This document shows, one piece after another, positions 11,101-21,410 of a stretch of DNA of 64,000 nt. A program made the translations under genes and the position numbers. A model generated the notes under the pieces. It was not told the origin of the DNA. It was given only the letters and a program-made list of their open reading frames with translations, and did not search any database. Positions within the stretch are counted from its first letter, which is position 1, and every line of letters begins with the position of its first letter. The DNA lies in NCBI GenBank assembly GCA_963922205.1, contig CAWUHX010000005.1:1736001-1800000 (forward strand). The letters run 5' to 3'. The stretch is from Romanomermis culicivorax (Eukaryota; Nematoda; Enoplea; Mermithida; Mermithidae).

Positions 11101-11760
11101 TAAGAATAAATCGGAATTCAATTTCTGGCGTCCCCCTTTTAACTTTTTTTCATCGTTTAATTAAATCAAGTAGTACATAATGAAAACGATTTATTATGCA
11201 TTCAGAACATTTTGAAATTCAATTTTGCTCAATACGAATTTCATTATTATGCAAAACGTTCCAACCATGGCGAAGATAATATTCATTAATATTTTCCACT
11301 ATTTCATTTCAGAAAAGATAAGTATTTGAATTGTCAATGCGATCAAAAAAATTGACAAAAAGTTTTTTTTAATTAATATTGTTTTCTCAATTTTGCCAAG
11401 AAGTGTGGCAAAAACGGGCTTCTGGTTCGGCAATCCTGGAAAATATAACTTTGATGCAACTTAGTCCAACAGTTTTAACTGGGAAGGCTATGTTTCCATC
11501 AAGCTAGAAGTCAGATAATTTTTTTTGATGAATTTTTAAAAAACGCTCTTAGGAGCTACATAACAAAAATCCTTATTTGTATTATTAATCCTGTAGGCCC
11601 ATGAATCACTGCCTAAATATGCTGATAATGAAGAATTCCGAATTTGGTATTTTCCATATTTTAATTTAGTCGCTCAAGTCGATTTTATTAACTTTGCAAA
11701 TACATCGTAATCAATAGACACCAATGTTTCTACCTTTCGACGAGATTTACTGCCAATTTG
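8190..11760 (-). pseudogene. Transposase-like gene of element R, interrupted
   Basis: Fragments in order on the minus strand match a multicopy animal transposon protein that I know from cnidarian and other invertebrate genomes but cannot name. At 10788-10537 there is a segment ending LHLKLSGDKTVIG. After a stop (TGA, where CGA fits) it continues as KHSHVNFAISILEE (10503-10300). Next come GDMKFLLIVLG-type and CYGHKNDLP blocks (about 9030-8845), a DHVPDIFHWFLSVTDALFNL block (about 8800), IKFKIKMGGN (about 8640) and ELFEEFNDVTITKYFCCTNK (about 8300). The usual family pattern (GDwKFL, LHxFLRIxD, LExxNDxxTxxYFRSTNH) is kept. Copy A lacks about 60 bp present in copy D (63423-63482), has several frameshifts and stops, and is split by the insertion at 9066-10336. 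Not functional. Confidence 0.65.
9066..10336. mobile_element. 1,271-bp insertion TGTCAC...GTGACA in R copy A
   Basis: The segment starts TGTCAC, ends GTGACA and is flanked by CATT on both sides (9062-9065 and 10337-10340). Copy D at about 63920-63930 has the uninterrupted sequence ccatTCAGAAAAAG, which is the empty site. TG...CA ends with a 4-bp duplication fit a solo LTR; a short-TIR DNA transposon is the alternative. Inside is a TATA-like CCTTTAAAAGGG near 9603 and a stretch richer in CpG than the host repeat. No convincing coding frame. Confidence 0.75.
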
Positions 11761-11825
11761 AAGCGAATTTCTAATTAAAAATTCCAAGTTTTGCTTGAAA
11801 CCAAAAACTGGGTCATGGTAAAATT

Positions 11826-11990
11826 TCAGAGGTCACTTTTTTGTTTCAGTAAAAAATTACTTTTGTGAATCCAAGTATCTTCGGTCCATGGGTACTCAAT
11901 CCAGTGGACTTGAAAGTGGTCCTTCCTCACAGCAATAAGCTTAAACATTTTCAAAAAATTAGGAAGTCTGTATATAAATAACAAACAACA
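11826..11990 (-). pseudogene. Chromodomain-like fragment
   Basis: The minus strand reads IAVRKDHFQVHWIEYPWTED followed by TWIHKSNFLL, which matches the core of a chromodomain (x-V-x-W-x-G-Y-x-x-x-x-x-T-W-E-P-x-x-N-L). It precedes the transposase-like gene on the same strand, so it may be its N-terminal domain or the end of a gypsy-type integrase. A stop (SDL-stop) follows at once. The 35 codons upstream belong to the PIF/Harbinger-like terminus, not to this domain. Confidence 0.55.
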
Positions 11991-12369
11991 AGAAAACATG
12001 TTGATAAAGGCCCATGTATAGTAACCAGTAATCCTGATCCTTAATCCTGAGTTCCTGACCCGAATAGGATCAGAAATGAAAGGACCTGGTAAAGTTGTTC
12101 TTGACATATTTAAGGATCGGGATGACTACATGACAAATATTTTAGAGTAAGATTAGATATTGAGATGCATAAGTTGTTTAAGTAAAGACAAGTTTAAGTA
12201 AAGTTTAAGTAAAGTAAAGACAGTAGATTTTGTACATTTTATTGATCTTGTACATTATATTGATTATATTTTTCTGTTTGGGTTTATGTTGCATGTGTTT
12301 ACATACATGTGTTTACTTTATTTTGTTTGCAGTTTTTTTGTTTATTTGTCATGTTATAATTCCCCCTTA

Positions 12370-12800
12370 ACTAATCTTCTTTCAGATTTAAAGTTTTCCA
12401 TTTTAAAATTTTTAATTTCAAAGTTTTCAATTTCAAATTTTTTAATTTTTCAATTTTAAAATTTTTTTCAATTTTAAAATTTTTTTCAATTTAAATTTTT
12501 TTTCAATTTTAAATTTTAAATATTTCCAATTTGAAATTTTAAATATTCTTAATTTCAAAATTTTTTATTCATAAATTCTAAGACTTTTCAACTCTTACTT
12601 TTAAAATATTTCAATTTGAATTTTAAATTTTAAAGTTTAAATTTTTTAATTCTTCAATTTTTAATTTTAAATTTTCTTAATTTTAAATTTTTTTATATTT
12701 AAGTTTTGAAATTTTTTCAATTTTAAGTTTTGAAATTTTTTTATTTTTAATTTAAATTCTTTTTCAAATTAATAAAGTTTGAATCGAAATTAATTTTAAT
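12370..12800. repeat. AT-rich low-complexity tract
   Basis: About 430 bp of loosely tandem TTTCAATTTTAAATTTTT-type sequence inside the PIF/Harbinger-like element. Confidence 0.85.
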
Positions 12801-12821
12801 TTTTTTAAAAAGTTAGTTTTT

Positions 12822-12912
12822 TAAAAGTTGAAAACTCTGGAATCAATGAATCTACCGTTTTGTTATAAAGTTGAAAACGCTGGAATCAGCAAATCTACCG
12901 TTTTGTTATAAA
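12822..12912. repeat. Tandem duplication of about 44 bp
   Basis: The motif gttgaaaacKctggaatca...aatctaccgttttgttata occurs twice in direct succession with three differences. Confidence 0.85.
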
Positions 12913-13397
12913 CAAACATGGCAACAGTATTAGCTCCCGCTGTAGCTGCAAAGTATTGCACTTGCGTAAAGTGCGCATATTTCACCAAAAAACATGTAAA
13001 ATCTACTTTGTAGTTGACTACTCCATCTTATCTGGTAGCAAATTCTTAGTTTTTGCTAATTTCACCTAATTTTGCACTTCAATTACCGGAAAATGGAACT
13101 AGGATTATGCGCAGGCTAAAGCCTTACCCATCTAATGAGTATATACTGTAGCGTGTAGCTTCCCAGATCCCTAAAAAGTACTGAAGACTTGTACTTTGTT
13201 ACGGACATCAGGAAAGCCATCCTTTTCCCCATCAGGAAGACATTGGGAACACCTTTCCTTACCAGGTCGGGAATGCTGTCCCCATCCTGATTTCAGGATT
13301 ACAGATTGCATCACGATCGAAAATTTAGGGAAGGAGCTCTCCTGACTCAGAAAAGGCTATTTTTCTAAGGATCAGGACGACTATACATTGGCCTTAA

Positions 13398-13882
13398 CAT
13401 GAGACCCTGATTACTGTAGCAAGTGATAAATATTTTTGGGATCTGTAACATGATGAGTTGACAGTATGTGTATAATTACGATTTATTTTAACATGCAAGA
13501 AAACTAATTCTGTTTACAGAAAGTACGTACTTTGACATGAAAATATTTTCTTGGAAGCTTTGCTCATGGAATCCGTTGTCCATTGGGAAAATTTATTACC
13601 TTTGAAATAGTACGGTAATATCCAGGTGGATGCTTGTAGTGCATTCAAATGTATCGAAAGCTGAACAGTAAAGTTATTTCAATTAGTTTCATGAAAATAA
13701 AAAATATTGATATCATTAAATGCAATATTTGAGTTCGCACAATGTGAAATGCAGATTTATAAATTAGGCACAAATTTACAAATCACTTGAATTTTGCTCA
13801 GAACAAGAACATACTGATGATGAAAACCTGATAAAAGTTTCGAAATGTGAAATATTTCGCATTTTATGCAAATTAAAAGCCA
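13398..13882. other. No gene seen
   Basis: AT-rich sequence between the PIF/Harbinger-like and MULE-like elements; no coding frame or repeat recognised. Confidence 0.6.
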
Positions 13883-14177
13883 ACTATATTGGTCTATTCC
13901 TGATTCTCGAGTGAGCGATTCTCAATTGAGCAAATTTCCAATTGGGTGATTCCAAACGAGCGATCGAAAATGTGACAGCACTTCCTTCATATTTTCTTTC
14001 TTTACCCAACATTTTTCTTGTCATCTACTTTTTTTTGGTCATGAAACTACACATTACAAGTTGTCACTTGTAAGGGTTCGGTTCTGGGTTAAGGGTAAAT
14101 ACAGGTTAATTTAGCTGAACAACCTGCAAATCAGACTGAATGCTCAAAATGTTCTTAAGTTATTCCTTTTTCTTCAG

Positions 14178-14578
14178 AAACGCCAATGGAAACGTTGAAG
14201 GATTGACAGCGATGGCAACGCTCAGGAAAACACTAAGGTAATATAAAAGGAAAAGTTTAGTCTCATAACGAAAATACGTTTCTTTCCAGCTCCCAATAGT
14301 TTGCAAGTCCGGACGGTGTGGACGACATTTTACAGGACGACCCTACATCTTTGTCAAAGAGCAGAAAAGCAAGCAGGTAGGCTAAATTTATTAATAATAA
14401 GGCGAAATAAAGTGAGATGAAATGAAGTGAAGTGAAGCGAAGTAATCTTTACATACAAAACAGACGTTTATATATAAAAGAAAAGGTATAAAAACTAAGA
14501 TATTATATCATAGTATCACGTGACTTTAGATTATACTCTTTGTAGGCGTACAGCGTTAACGGAACACGGACATTGGAA
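14178..14578 (+). pseudogene. Captured exon-like blocks inside the MULE-like element
   Basis: Three blocks with good splice sites follow each other: 14178-14237 (60 nt, acceptor TTCTTCAG, donor GTAATA), 14290-14376 (87 nt, acceptor TTTCCAG, donor GTAGGC) and 14546-14578 (33 nt, acceptor TTTGTAG, donor GTAAGC). All lengths are multiples of three and can be read in one phase. The middle block encodes PIVCKSGRCG, then GRPYIFVKEQKSKQ, vaguely like a FLYWCH finger. The first block has one TGA that may come from CGA. The blocks are richer in CpG than their surroundings. They could be a captured host gene fragment (Pack-MULE-like) or the remains of the element's own FLYWCH-containing transposase. 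Confidence 0.4.
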
Positions 14579-14937
14579 GTAAGCTCCTCCATTGCTTTCC
14601 TATTACGTATATTGTATGTTTTTAATAAATAAAAAGGGCACTCGGTGACGTTAGGCAAGGATCTTGTTATAGTGTCTACAGTAGGATTGGATAGCGTAGG
14701 TTTATCTGGCGTGCGCGTGACTATGAGGGCATCGCTGTTTACTGTAGATTGCTTAATTGCTATTGATTGATTTGCAGCGCTCTTAAATTTCGAATAATCG
14801 TAGTTTCTTGAATAATTCTTGTACAGTTTGACATGATTGAGTCTTTCATCGTTGTAAGTGTGAAAATCTTCAAAAGAATGCTAAAACAAACTAAACATCA
14901 AGAGAACGAAAACATCAACATAAAAGGGAGAAAGTGA

Positions 14938-15010
14938 CAAGAAAGAAGAAGCAACATAGAGAAAGCAGCAAGAAAGAAGAAGCAACATAGAGAAAACAGC
15001 AAGAAAGAAA
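14938..15010. repeat. Purine-rich tandem repeat
   Basis: The motif caagaaagaagaagcaacatagagaaa occurs twice in tandem, followed by (gaaa)n-type sequence. Confidence 0.8.
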
Positions 15011-15149
15011 GAAAAAATGAGAAAAAATAACAAAAAAGAAAAAAATCAGGAGAGATTAAAAGCAAAAAAACCTAAGATGAAAAATATTAAGAAAAATTAC
15101 AAAGGATAGAATTATGTAGAAAATAGAGTGTGCCAAATTGTATAAGAAC

Positions 15150-17122
15150 TAGAGATGTATTGGGCCGAAAATTTTAAGAATATCGGGTAAGGGTCCAGAA
15201 TTTTAGGAATATTGGGTCGGGGTCTGGGTCTAAAATTTTAAGAATATCGGGTCGGCGTCCAGCAAAATAGTGGGGTAATTTGGGGTCTCATTTTGGGTCC
15301 AGGTCTATATTTTTATATTTTTCCACATCTCTGTGACATTACTCAGAAACAATTTCTGAGATTTGACCAACTGTTCGATTGACTTATGATGTGTTGGAAA
15401 TTAATTATATCTAAAAATGAGATGTTTTGAGTGGTTTTATATGCTGATTATTGTGACAGTGTAGATTCGGCACAAAAATCAAAATTTGCATACCTACAGT
15501 ACTCCAAAAGTTGGAAGTTTTACATTTTTTTGGCATTTTTCAGTCTCTGAGTTTGGAAATATAAATCTTCAAAAAAAGGTTTTGAATCATGAGGAAATCA
15601 ATGAATGCGGTCACTTTCCAGAAAAAAAACATCATTGATGTAAATGAAGGCACTCCCTGACTTTTTGGAGGAAGGGGTCTTCGACTATTTGGAAGTCGAC
15701 AGACGTGGTCACTTTAAAAGAAAAAATATCTGGAGCGTATTTTCTTGATTATTTGGGGCAAGGAGTTTTCGATCCCAGAGAATTTAATGAATGTGATCAC
15801 TTTACACAAAAAATTATCTCGCACTGGTGGAAGGGTTTTCGACCAGGGGAAATTTATGAATGTGATCATTTTACACACATTCTTAAATTGAGTGTAAACG
15901 AATGTATTTCTGCGATTTTCTGGGTAAGAGGTATCTGACCATGGGGAATTCAATAGATGCGTCACTACACAAAAAATATTAGCTCGGGTGTAAACAAGCA
16001 TATTTTGGTGATTTTTTTGGGGAAGAGGTTTTGGACCATAGGGAATTTAATGAATGCAATCACCTTACACACAACATTAAATTGAGTTTAAATAAATGTA
16101 TTTCTGTCATTTCTAGAGCAGAAGGTTTCACTCCACACAAAAAAATGTTCTGTGTGTGAACAAAGGTTTTTCTACAGTTTTTTTGTGTTGAGTTGTTCTT
16201 GATCATGAGGAATTCAATGTAAATGGTCACTTCACACTCTGTTTACAATGTGTTTCCTGTTTTATGCAGTGTACACATCTTTTACTATTACTGAAAGTGA
16301 GAATTTGTAGTTGAAGATTGTTTTTTATTGTTTCCTTGATGTGAAGATGACCGAATTTAAAATCTTAATGTGTTTCTACCAAAGTTCTCATGCATGTCTG
16401 AGGCCCACTAAAAAGGGATGGACTAGTTCATTAGAAAATGCCCCGATGGGGCAGAAAAAAATATACTCCCTTGGATAGGTGCTAAGCTAGAAGAAGAAGT
16501 GGACTAGATTTCTGAGAATCTGGGTAAAAGTTGGAAAAAATTCACTTTCGTTAGATTGGATTTTCATTCTTCCTCAAAAAAATTTTTCGTGTCTGTGAAA
16601 AAGTATATTTTGCAGGTGAATGCATCAACACACTTTCCAACCAAGGCCCAGTCACGCTAAAGGGGCTAGGCCTGAGCTCAAGATAATTTCGAGCAAAAAG
16701 GTAACTAGGTTTAATCTCAGGTTCGGTATAATTTGAATTCATCAGGATTATAACCAGCTCAATGTCAAGATTATCTTCAGCTCGAGCTGTGGGCACCCAC
16801 TTTGGCATAATTTTTTTATCTCTAAAGCAAGTAAATATGAAAATGTCTGAAATTCCCAAACTCGAACTAAACCTCAGTAATCCTGGAGTGAGTATTGTTT
16901 GTGCACTGGAAGAAAATAATTTGGGCAATGTGATAAGCTCAAACTCAGGATCATCAATTTAATCCTGATGTTGTGAAAATTTCTTGGGGTCTGGGTCCAA
17001 AATTTCAAAAATATCGGGTCTGGGTACAAAGTTTTGAGAGTTTTAGGTCGAGGTTCCGGTCCAACAAAATAATCGGGTAATTTTGGGTCTCATTCCGCGT
17101 CTGGGTACTGGATACATCTCTA
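15150..17122. mobile_element. hAT element nested in the MULE-like element
   Basis: The ends are TAGAGATGTAT and ATACATCTCTA (11-bp perfect inverted repeats, fitting the hAT YARNG rule) and an exact 8-bp duplication ATAAGAAC flanks it (15142-15149 and 17123-17130). GGGTC(T/G)GGGTC-type subterminal repeats lie at both ends (15180-15310 and 16985-17110), common in hAT elements. The interior is a degenerate tandem array and unassigned sequence; I see no transposase, so the element is non-autonomous. Confidence 0.9.
15580..16260. repeat. Degenerate minisatellite of about 110-120 bp
   Basis: About six diverged copies of a unit that contains gaatttaatgaatgYgatcac, then ttacacac, then gtgtaaacRaatgtattt. 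Open frames across it are by-products of the repeat. Confidence 0.7.
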
Positions 17123-17361
17123 ATAAGAACTATGTGGGAGACTATGCTTATTGAAAATGAGAACTTGTAATTTGTTGCTTCATGACCAAAATAGAAAAAA
17201 GCAGATGGAAAAAAACGGAAATAAAAGAAAGCAGAGACAAAATATGAAAATGTAAAACATATGTAAACAAAAACATTAACAATACACACAAAAAAAAAAC
17301 AAAGAAATACATACAAAGAGACATATAAGTAAAGGAGGGAAATACATGTTACTACATTCAT

Positions 17362-17559
17362 GATCACTCATTATGGAAATCGATTCAATTGAAAATTATG
17401 GCTTATATGGAAATCGATTCAATTGAAAATTTGCTCACAGATGAATTCACTCAATTGAGGATCATTCACATGGGAATTTGCTCAATTGGGAATCCCTCAC
17501 ATGAGAATCGCTCAATCGGCCATTCACTCACTTGGGAATTGCTCACATGGGAATACCAC
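17362..17559. repeat. Subterminal short-repeat array of the MULE-like right end
   Basis: Alternating CTCAATTG and CTCACATGGGAAT-type units of about 17-35 bp, inverted relative to the left end of the same element. Confidence 0.7.
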
Positions 17560-17568
17560 ACTATATTG

Positions 17569-18515
17569 ACCTCTTAGGAAAGAATGAGATATAGAACTCT
17601 GCAGACTGCCATTTGAGCCTTTTTGAATTATCTAGAACTAAAACAAGAACTATATGGTTCATAGAGCACAAGGTTAAAGCACAAATTTGCATATGATACG
17701 AATTTTCGAAAACAGTCGAGTTCAAAACTTCTGAAAAGTCATATAAACCAATAAACACAATCAATCAACAATCATATAAACCAATCAACCAATCAACAAA
17801 GTCATATAAACCAATCGATCTTGTCACAGCTGAAAGAATAAACTTAGAATAAGCTCATAAGATATGTGATCAATCAAATCATTGAAAAGTAAAATCTTGT
17901 TAAAGACTCAAATTATAAGAAACTAGAACATTTGGAACACAAAACAAACCTCACATCGACACAAAGGTGAACATCCAAAAATATTGTTCGTTTGGTAGGG
18001 GCAAAATCTAACATGCTTTTAAAGGTAAATTTCTCGGACTATACCCTAAAAATTGCTGCCAACAGTATGGATAGCTTTTATCAAGGTTCAGGGGGGGGGG
18101 GGCTTTGATTTATTATATTTTTTATGCAGTGACTTTATTGTACAAGGATTGCCTGACTAATGGTACATATGGAATGCCTTTGTGCCACATTTCCAGTAGA
18201 TAGATTTTGGGGACAGAAATTTTATTCTGGTCATTCCAACAAAAATAACCTATGAGTTAAATCGTGAAGCTTCCACAGAAAATTTGGGATAAAACTTCTA
18301 ATGGCATGAAATTGCATGCAATAAAACAATAATTATTAATTAACTACAACATGAAATATTTTTGCCGTTTTCACGGGTTTTTAAAGAATTTTCGCTGTTG
18401 TTTATAAAACAAAAACAATAACAATTTTGTGCACCAATTCAAAGATTGACAAGAATGACCAAAAATGTTGTAAAAAGCTGAAAATCCAACATACATTTCA
18501 GTTTTTTAAGTTTCT
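17569..18515. other. No gene seen; short AT repeats and a poly-G run
   Basis: Contains a short caatcaaccaatcaa-type tandem near 17760-17815 and a run of about a dozen G near 18089-18101. Nothing else recognised. Confidence 0.6.
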
Positions 18516-18791
18516 GTGAAACATGGCTCCCTGTTTGAAAAAAAAACAGAGAAAAGAGAAAGGTTTCTAGTGGATTTGGACAATGGAACGTGGTCCTTCA
18601 TCAATACCAAAAAATTAGAAGGAAGTGACATCCACAAAGGGCAAAAAGTTTTTGTAACATGGCCAAATATTGGACGAATTTCTGGACTAGTGTGGGTGAT
18701 AAGCAATTCCATCATACGATTATCTGATACCCATACAAGACGTTCAAGCCAATATGTTTCAGACATCAAATTTGTTCAGGAAATATTATGA
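18516..18791 (+). CDS. Unrecognised 91-codon open frame
   Basis: An open frame with no ATG near its start (it opens with GTG after a stop) and a TGA end. The product (FLVDLDNGTWSFINTKKLEG, then KGQKVFVTWPNIGRISGLVW) has a regular alternation of hydrophobic and polar residues suggestive of a small beta-rich domain. An acceptor-like TTTCAG precedes it at about 18500, so it could be an internal or terminal exon. I know no family for it, and chance cannot be excluded. Confidence 0.3.
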   Translation: MKHGSLFEKKTEKRERFLVDLDNGTWSFINTKKLEGSDIHKGQKVFVTWPNIGRISGLVWVISNSIIRLSDTHTRRSSQYVSDIKFVQEIL

Positions 18792-19650
18792 ATCAATAAA
18801 GTTGGATAAAAAATTTTCAATGCAACTGCAAATTGAGTAATTAACAAAGATATTAATTAATGCAATATTGCATATTTTTCAGATCAGAATTATATCACCC
18901 TGATGCTTGATATTTATAATTTTGCTATGGAAAGAAGAACACTATTTTGAAGCTCATGGTTGGAAAAAAAGTTAATGGATACGGTTTTACTCGATCTGCA
19001 TTTTATATGATCAAGAAAATTGGGCCATCTCATCATGGAGTAAGTTTTTCTGGGGCTGAAAAAAGATATGTTTCATGTATTCAAAATGATGAAAATTCTT
19101 GACTGTAATGATTCAAATCATGAACTTTGGTCTATTTTTCTCTCTGAAAATGTCTAATATGCAAGGTACAAAAAAGTTCATTCAATATATTCTTAGAATG
19201 TTCATTTTATTTTAGGCATTCTCCAATCAAGGTTCTCTCAATCTTTCTATGAAGTTTACTTGATCAACTCATGGATTGATTAATGTAACTTCTGGTTAGT
19301 TTTTAGGACAATCCAAAACTTTCGTACACTTGGTTACAGCAATAACATTGTGTGGGGAATGGACCTAGTCTATCCCATTGTTGTGCAAATTAGCTAAGGT
19401 TGACCCAATTTGTGTTGCTGCCCATCTGCATAAATGACACTCATAAAAAAGCCGTTCATCTATGTTTTTGTTCATTGTGTTTTGTTGTTTTTGTAAAAAA
19501 ATCAGCAGCCAGACTGGCCTTTATATTATTGATTATTGATTGCTATTTGTGGAGATATTCCGCCCAATACAACGTCCTTCCCCTGGACATTTTGTGTGAC
19601 AGGAGAAAGCATCTTTGAGTTGGTTTCAATGGATAACAAGGGCGATTCTT
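18792..19650. other. No gene seen
   Basis: AT-rich; short open frames lack recognisable content. The minus-strand transposon gene starts to lose its match below about 19660. Confidence 0.5.
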
Positions 19651-19659
19651 CCTCAATGC

Positions 19660-21410
19660 TTATCCTTTGGCCAATGGTTCAGATGTTTCATATTCATATA
19701 ATCCTTGCAATGCTTCTTGCATCTCAGGCATTTCAGGTGTTAATCTAACTGATTGGAGATGGTTGCTGTAGCTTTGAATTGCAGCATTCTTGAGGCTAAC
19801 ACGCTGAGGTGCCAACTGATGTTGGCCCTGTGCAAATGACATAATACAACCTTCTCCTGGACAACTAAACATATTGCCTTGGCTTAAATCAGCCTGGGCT
19901 GGTTCCGTAGCATCTTCATTCTCTGGGATTTCAGTGTGCATTTCTGTAGTGTATCCTATGAAATTATCTTCAGTTGAATCCAAAAATTGCTTCCTGGCAT
20001 GGCTGATGTAGCTAGCTGATTTTGATGATACACAAGCAGTGTTTCCAGTGATGGGACTATGGTTCTCTTGTTCTCCTTATTAACTGATACGATCTTTCCA
20101 GTGCCAATTTTATAAGCAGGCCAAGCACATATAGCATTCAACTCAAACAAAAAGTTTGAATATGAATTCACACCTGGCAGATCCTGAAGCACAGCATTTG
20201 ATGTTGTTAATTTGCTATAGATCAATGAAGTGCCTTTGGCACCCTGATAAGAAAATGCACACCTCACAAATTCTTCTGCATTTGTGCATTTGTTATTTTC
20301 ATCAACATACAAGCATACCTGACGTTTTACCAATGCAGCTATTGGATCACAAGCACCCTCGCCATGCTGAGGTTCACTGAAATCCCATCAGTGTATTTCA
20401 ATACCAGTCAGTTTGGAAATAACTGGCAGGGCAAGCAGGGTTGATGCACCATGATAAGAGGCTGCATTGCTTGATTGATAGAAGGCTGTGTTGATGAATG
20501 ACTTTCCAGATTGAATTCGCTTTGGTTGGTCCATAACTATTCCAAGAATTGCAATGCTGTCCTGCTTCATAGGGTTGAAGACATGTATGTAAATGCGGTA
20601 CTGGAGCTGTCCATCTACTGACATAAGAACATAACTTATATGCCAGGGTATTCCTCGTTTTCGTAACCAAGAAACCTGATCTTCTCGACCACTTGCTGGC
20701 AACCACTTCATGGCTCAATGGACTTGGACATATACTTCATTATTTTTCAGATTCCTAGTGATTTCTGTTCGAGCTAGATCCTGATGCACAGATGGCAATT
20801 GATGTTTTTGCCATTCCAGCACATTCTTTGCATCTTCTTGAGTTAAGTATTCATTTTCTACTCTGTCCAAATGATTACTGAAAGCCATATCATTTAGCTT
20901 CAGTTGAATTTCATCAATGACAACATTAATTTGCTGACAGTTGTCACATTGCAGATCATGGTTGTGATTGTCACATAAACTCTGTGAGTCCTTATCCATT
21001 GGATCACTCAGGGCAAACAAAGAACAATGTTTGGCGATATGTGAACTTTGTTTTATGTGCAAACCATATTCACCTTTGAGGTAAAACTTTGCATCTTCCA
21101 ATTTGACTACAATGCTTGAGATCCATTCTTTGCCAAGTAGTGCACCAAGGGTTGTGATCATCTTGATGAGCCTGTCAATTGATTCAGTTCTCCAAAAAGT
21201 GGAATGATCTAAGCCATACACAGACTTCCTTGTAAGAGCGGTGCAAAAGCTGAGGATTCCAAGTAAAGAGCTTTGGCTCGGGTCTACTGAGAGAATGAAT
21301 TTCTGGATGACAATGGCATGAATGTTGGTTGAAACTAGACTCAAATTTTTATGCAGAAATTTTGTGTAGATTTTATTCTGGAGCTCATGTAACTGGATCA
21401 AGTCAAAACC
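19660..21410 (-). pseudogene. Transposon-type gene with C-terminal C2H2 finger
   Basis: Minus-strand fragments in order: 21401-20715 (228 codons with GLDHSTFWRTESIDRLIKMI, KFYLKGEYGLHIK, a CDNHNHDLQCDNCQQI cysteine/histidine block, and ending in an EYLTQEDAKNVLEWQKHQLP-type region); 20711-20388 (KWLPASGREDQVSWLRKRGI, PWHISYV, IYIHVF); 20333-19956; and 19983-19660 with a C2H2-type segment FSCPGEGCIMSFAQGQHQL. This matches a family of multicopy genes common in cnidarian, echinoderm and other invertebrate genomes (WHISVV and QDNAGCYH-type motifs), presumed mobile. Here the expected 'QDNA' reads QSSNA, one TGA interrupts near 20385, and two frame changes occur. The C2H2 finger has lost its histidine spacing. 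Non-functional. Confidence 0.65.

Larger units (their letters stand above)
5055..12007 (-). mobile_element. Large dispersed element 'R', copy A
   Basis: Sequence from 5055 to 12007 (minus the insertion at 9066-10336) recurs as copy B (22800-24750), copy C (57625-59570) and copy D (60660-64000) at high identity and in the same order. Copies A and D are collinear over more than 3 kb. The minus strand carries a transposase-like gene (about 11960 to 8190) and, downstream of it, a conserved second gene with splice signals (about 7530 to 6150). The left end lies inside a BEL gag; the right end is cut by the PIF/Harbinger-like element at 12008. I could not define terminal inverted repeats or assign a superfamily. 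Confidence 0.7.
12008..13394. mobile_element. PIF/Harbinger-like non-autonomous element
   Basis: Inverted ends AGGCCcATGTATAGT and ACTATACATtGGCCT are flanked by TAA on both sides (12005-12007 and 13395-13397), the 3-bp TWA-type duplication of PIF/Harbinger. Subterminal GATCAGGA-type motifs occur at both ends. The interior is AT-rich low complexity with no transposase frame. Confidence 0.7.
13892..17559. mobile_element. MULE-like element with long inverted ends
   Basis: A perfect 9-bp duplication ACTATATTG flanks the element (13883-13891 and 17560-17568), as for Mutator-like elements. The ends are imperfect inverted repeats: the left end (gtctattcc...tctcaattgagc) matches the reverse complement of the right end (gtggtattcc...). 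The ends contain short degenerate subrepeats of CTCAATTG/CTCACATGGGAAT type (17362-17559 and 13905-13970). A longer inverted pair (cttgtaat...tcatgaccaaa) lies just inside, near 14035 and 17160. A complete hAT (15150-17122) is nested inside. Without it the element is about 1.7 kb, too short for a MULE transposase, so it is non-autonomous. Confidence 0.75.

Noticed and set aside
12370..12800. Possible origin or matrix-attachment region because of extreme AT content
   Set aside because: Low-complexity sequence inside a transposon; nothing specific supports a function.
15705..16001. Open frames of 77-95 codons on both strands
   Set aside because: They lie in the degenerate minisatellite inside the hAT element and repeat with its period.
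17760..17815. CRISPR-like repeats
   Set aside because: Short AT-rich direct repeats without regular spacers; nothing here suggests a prokaryote.
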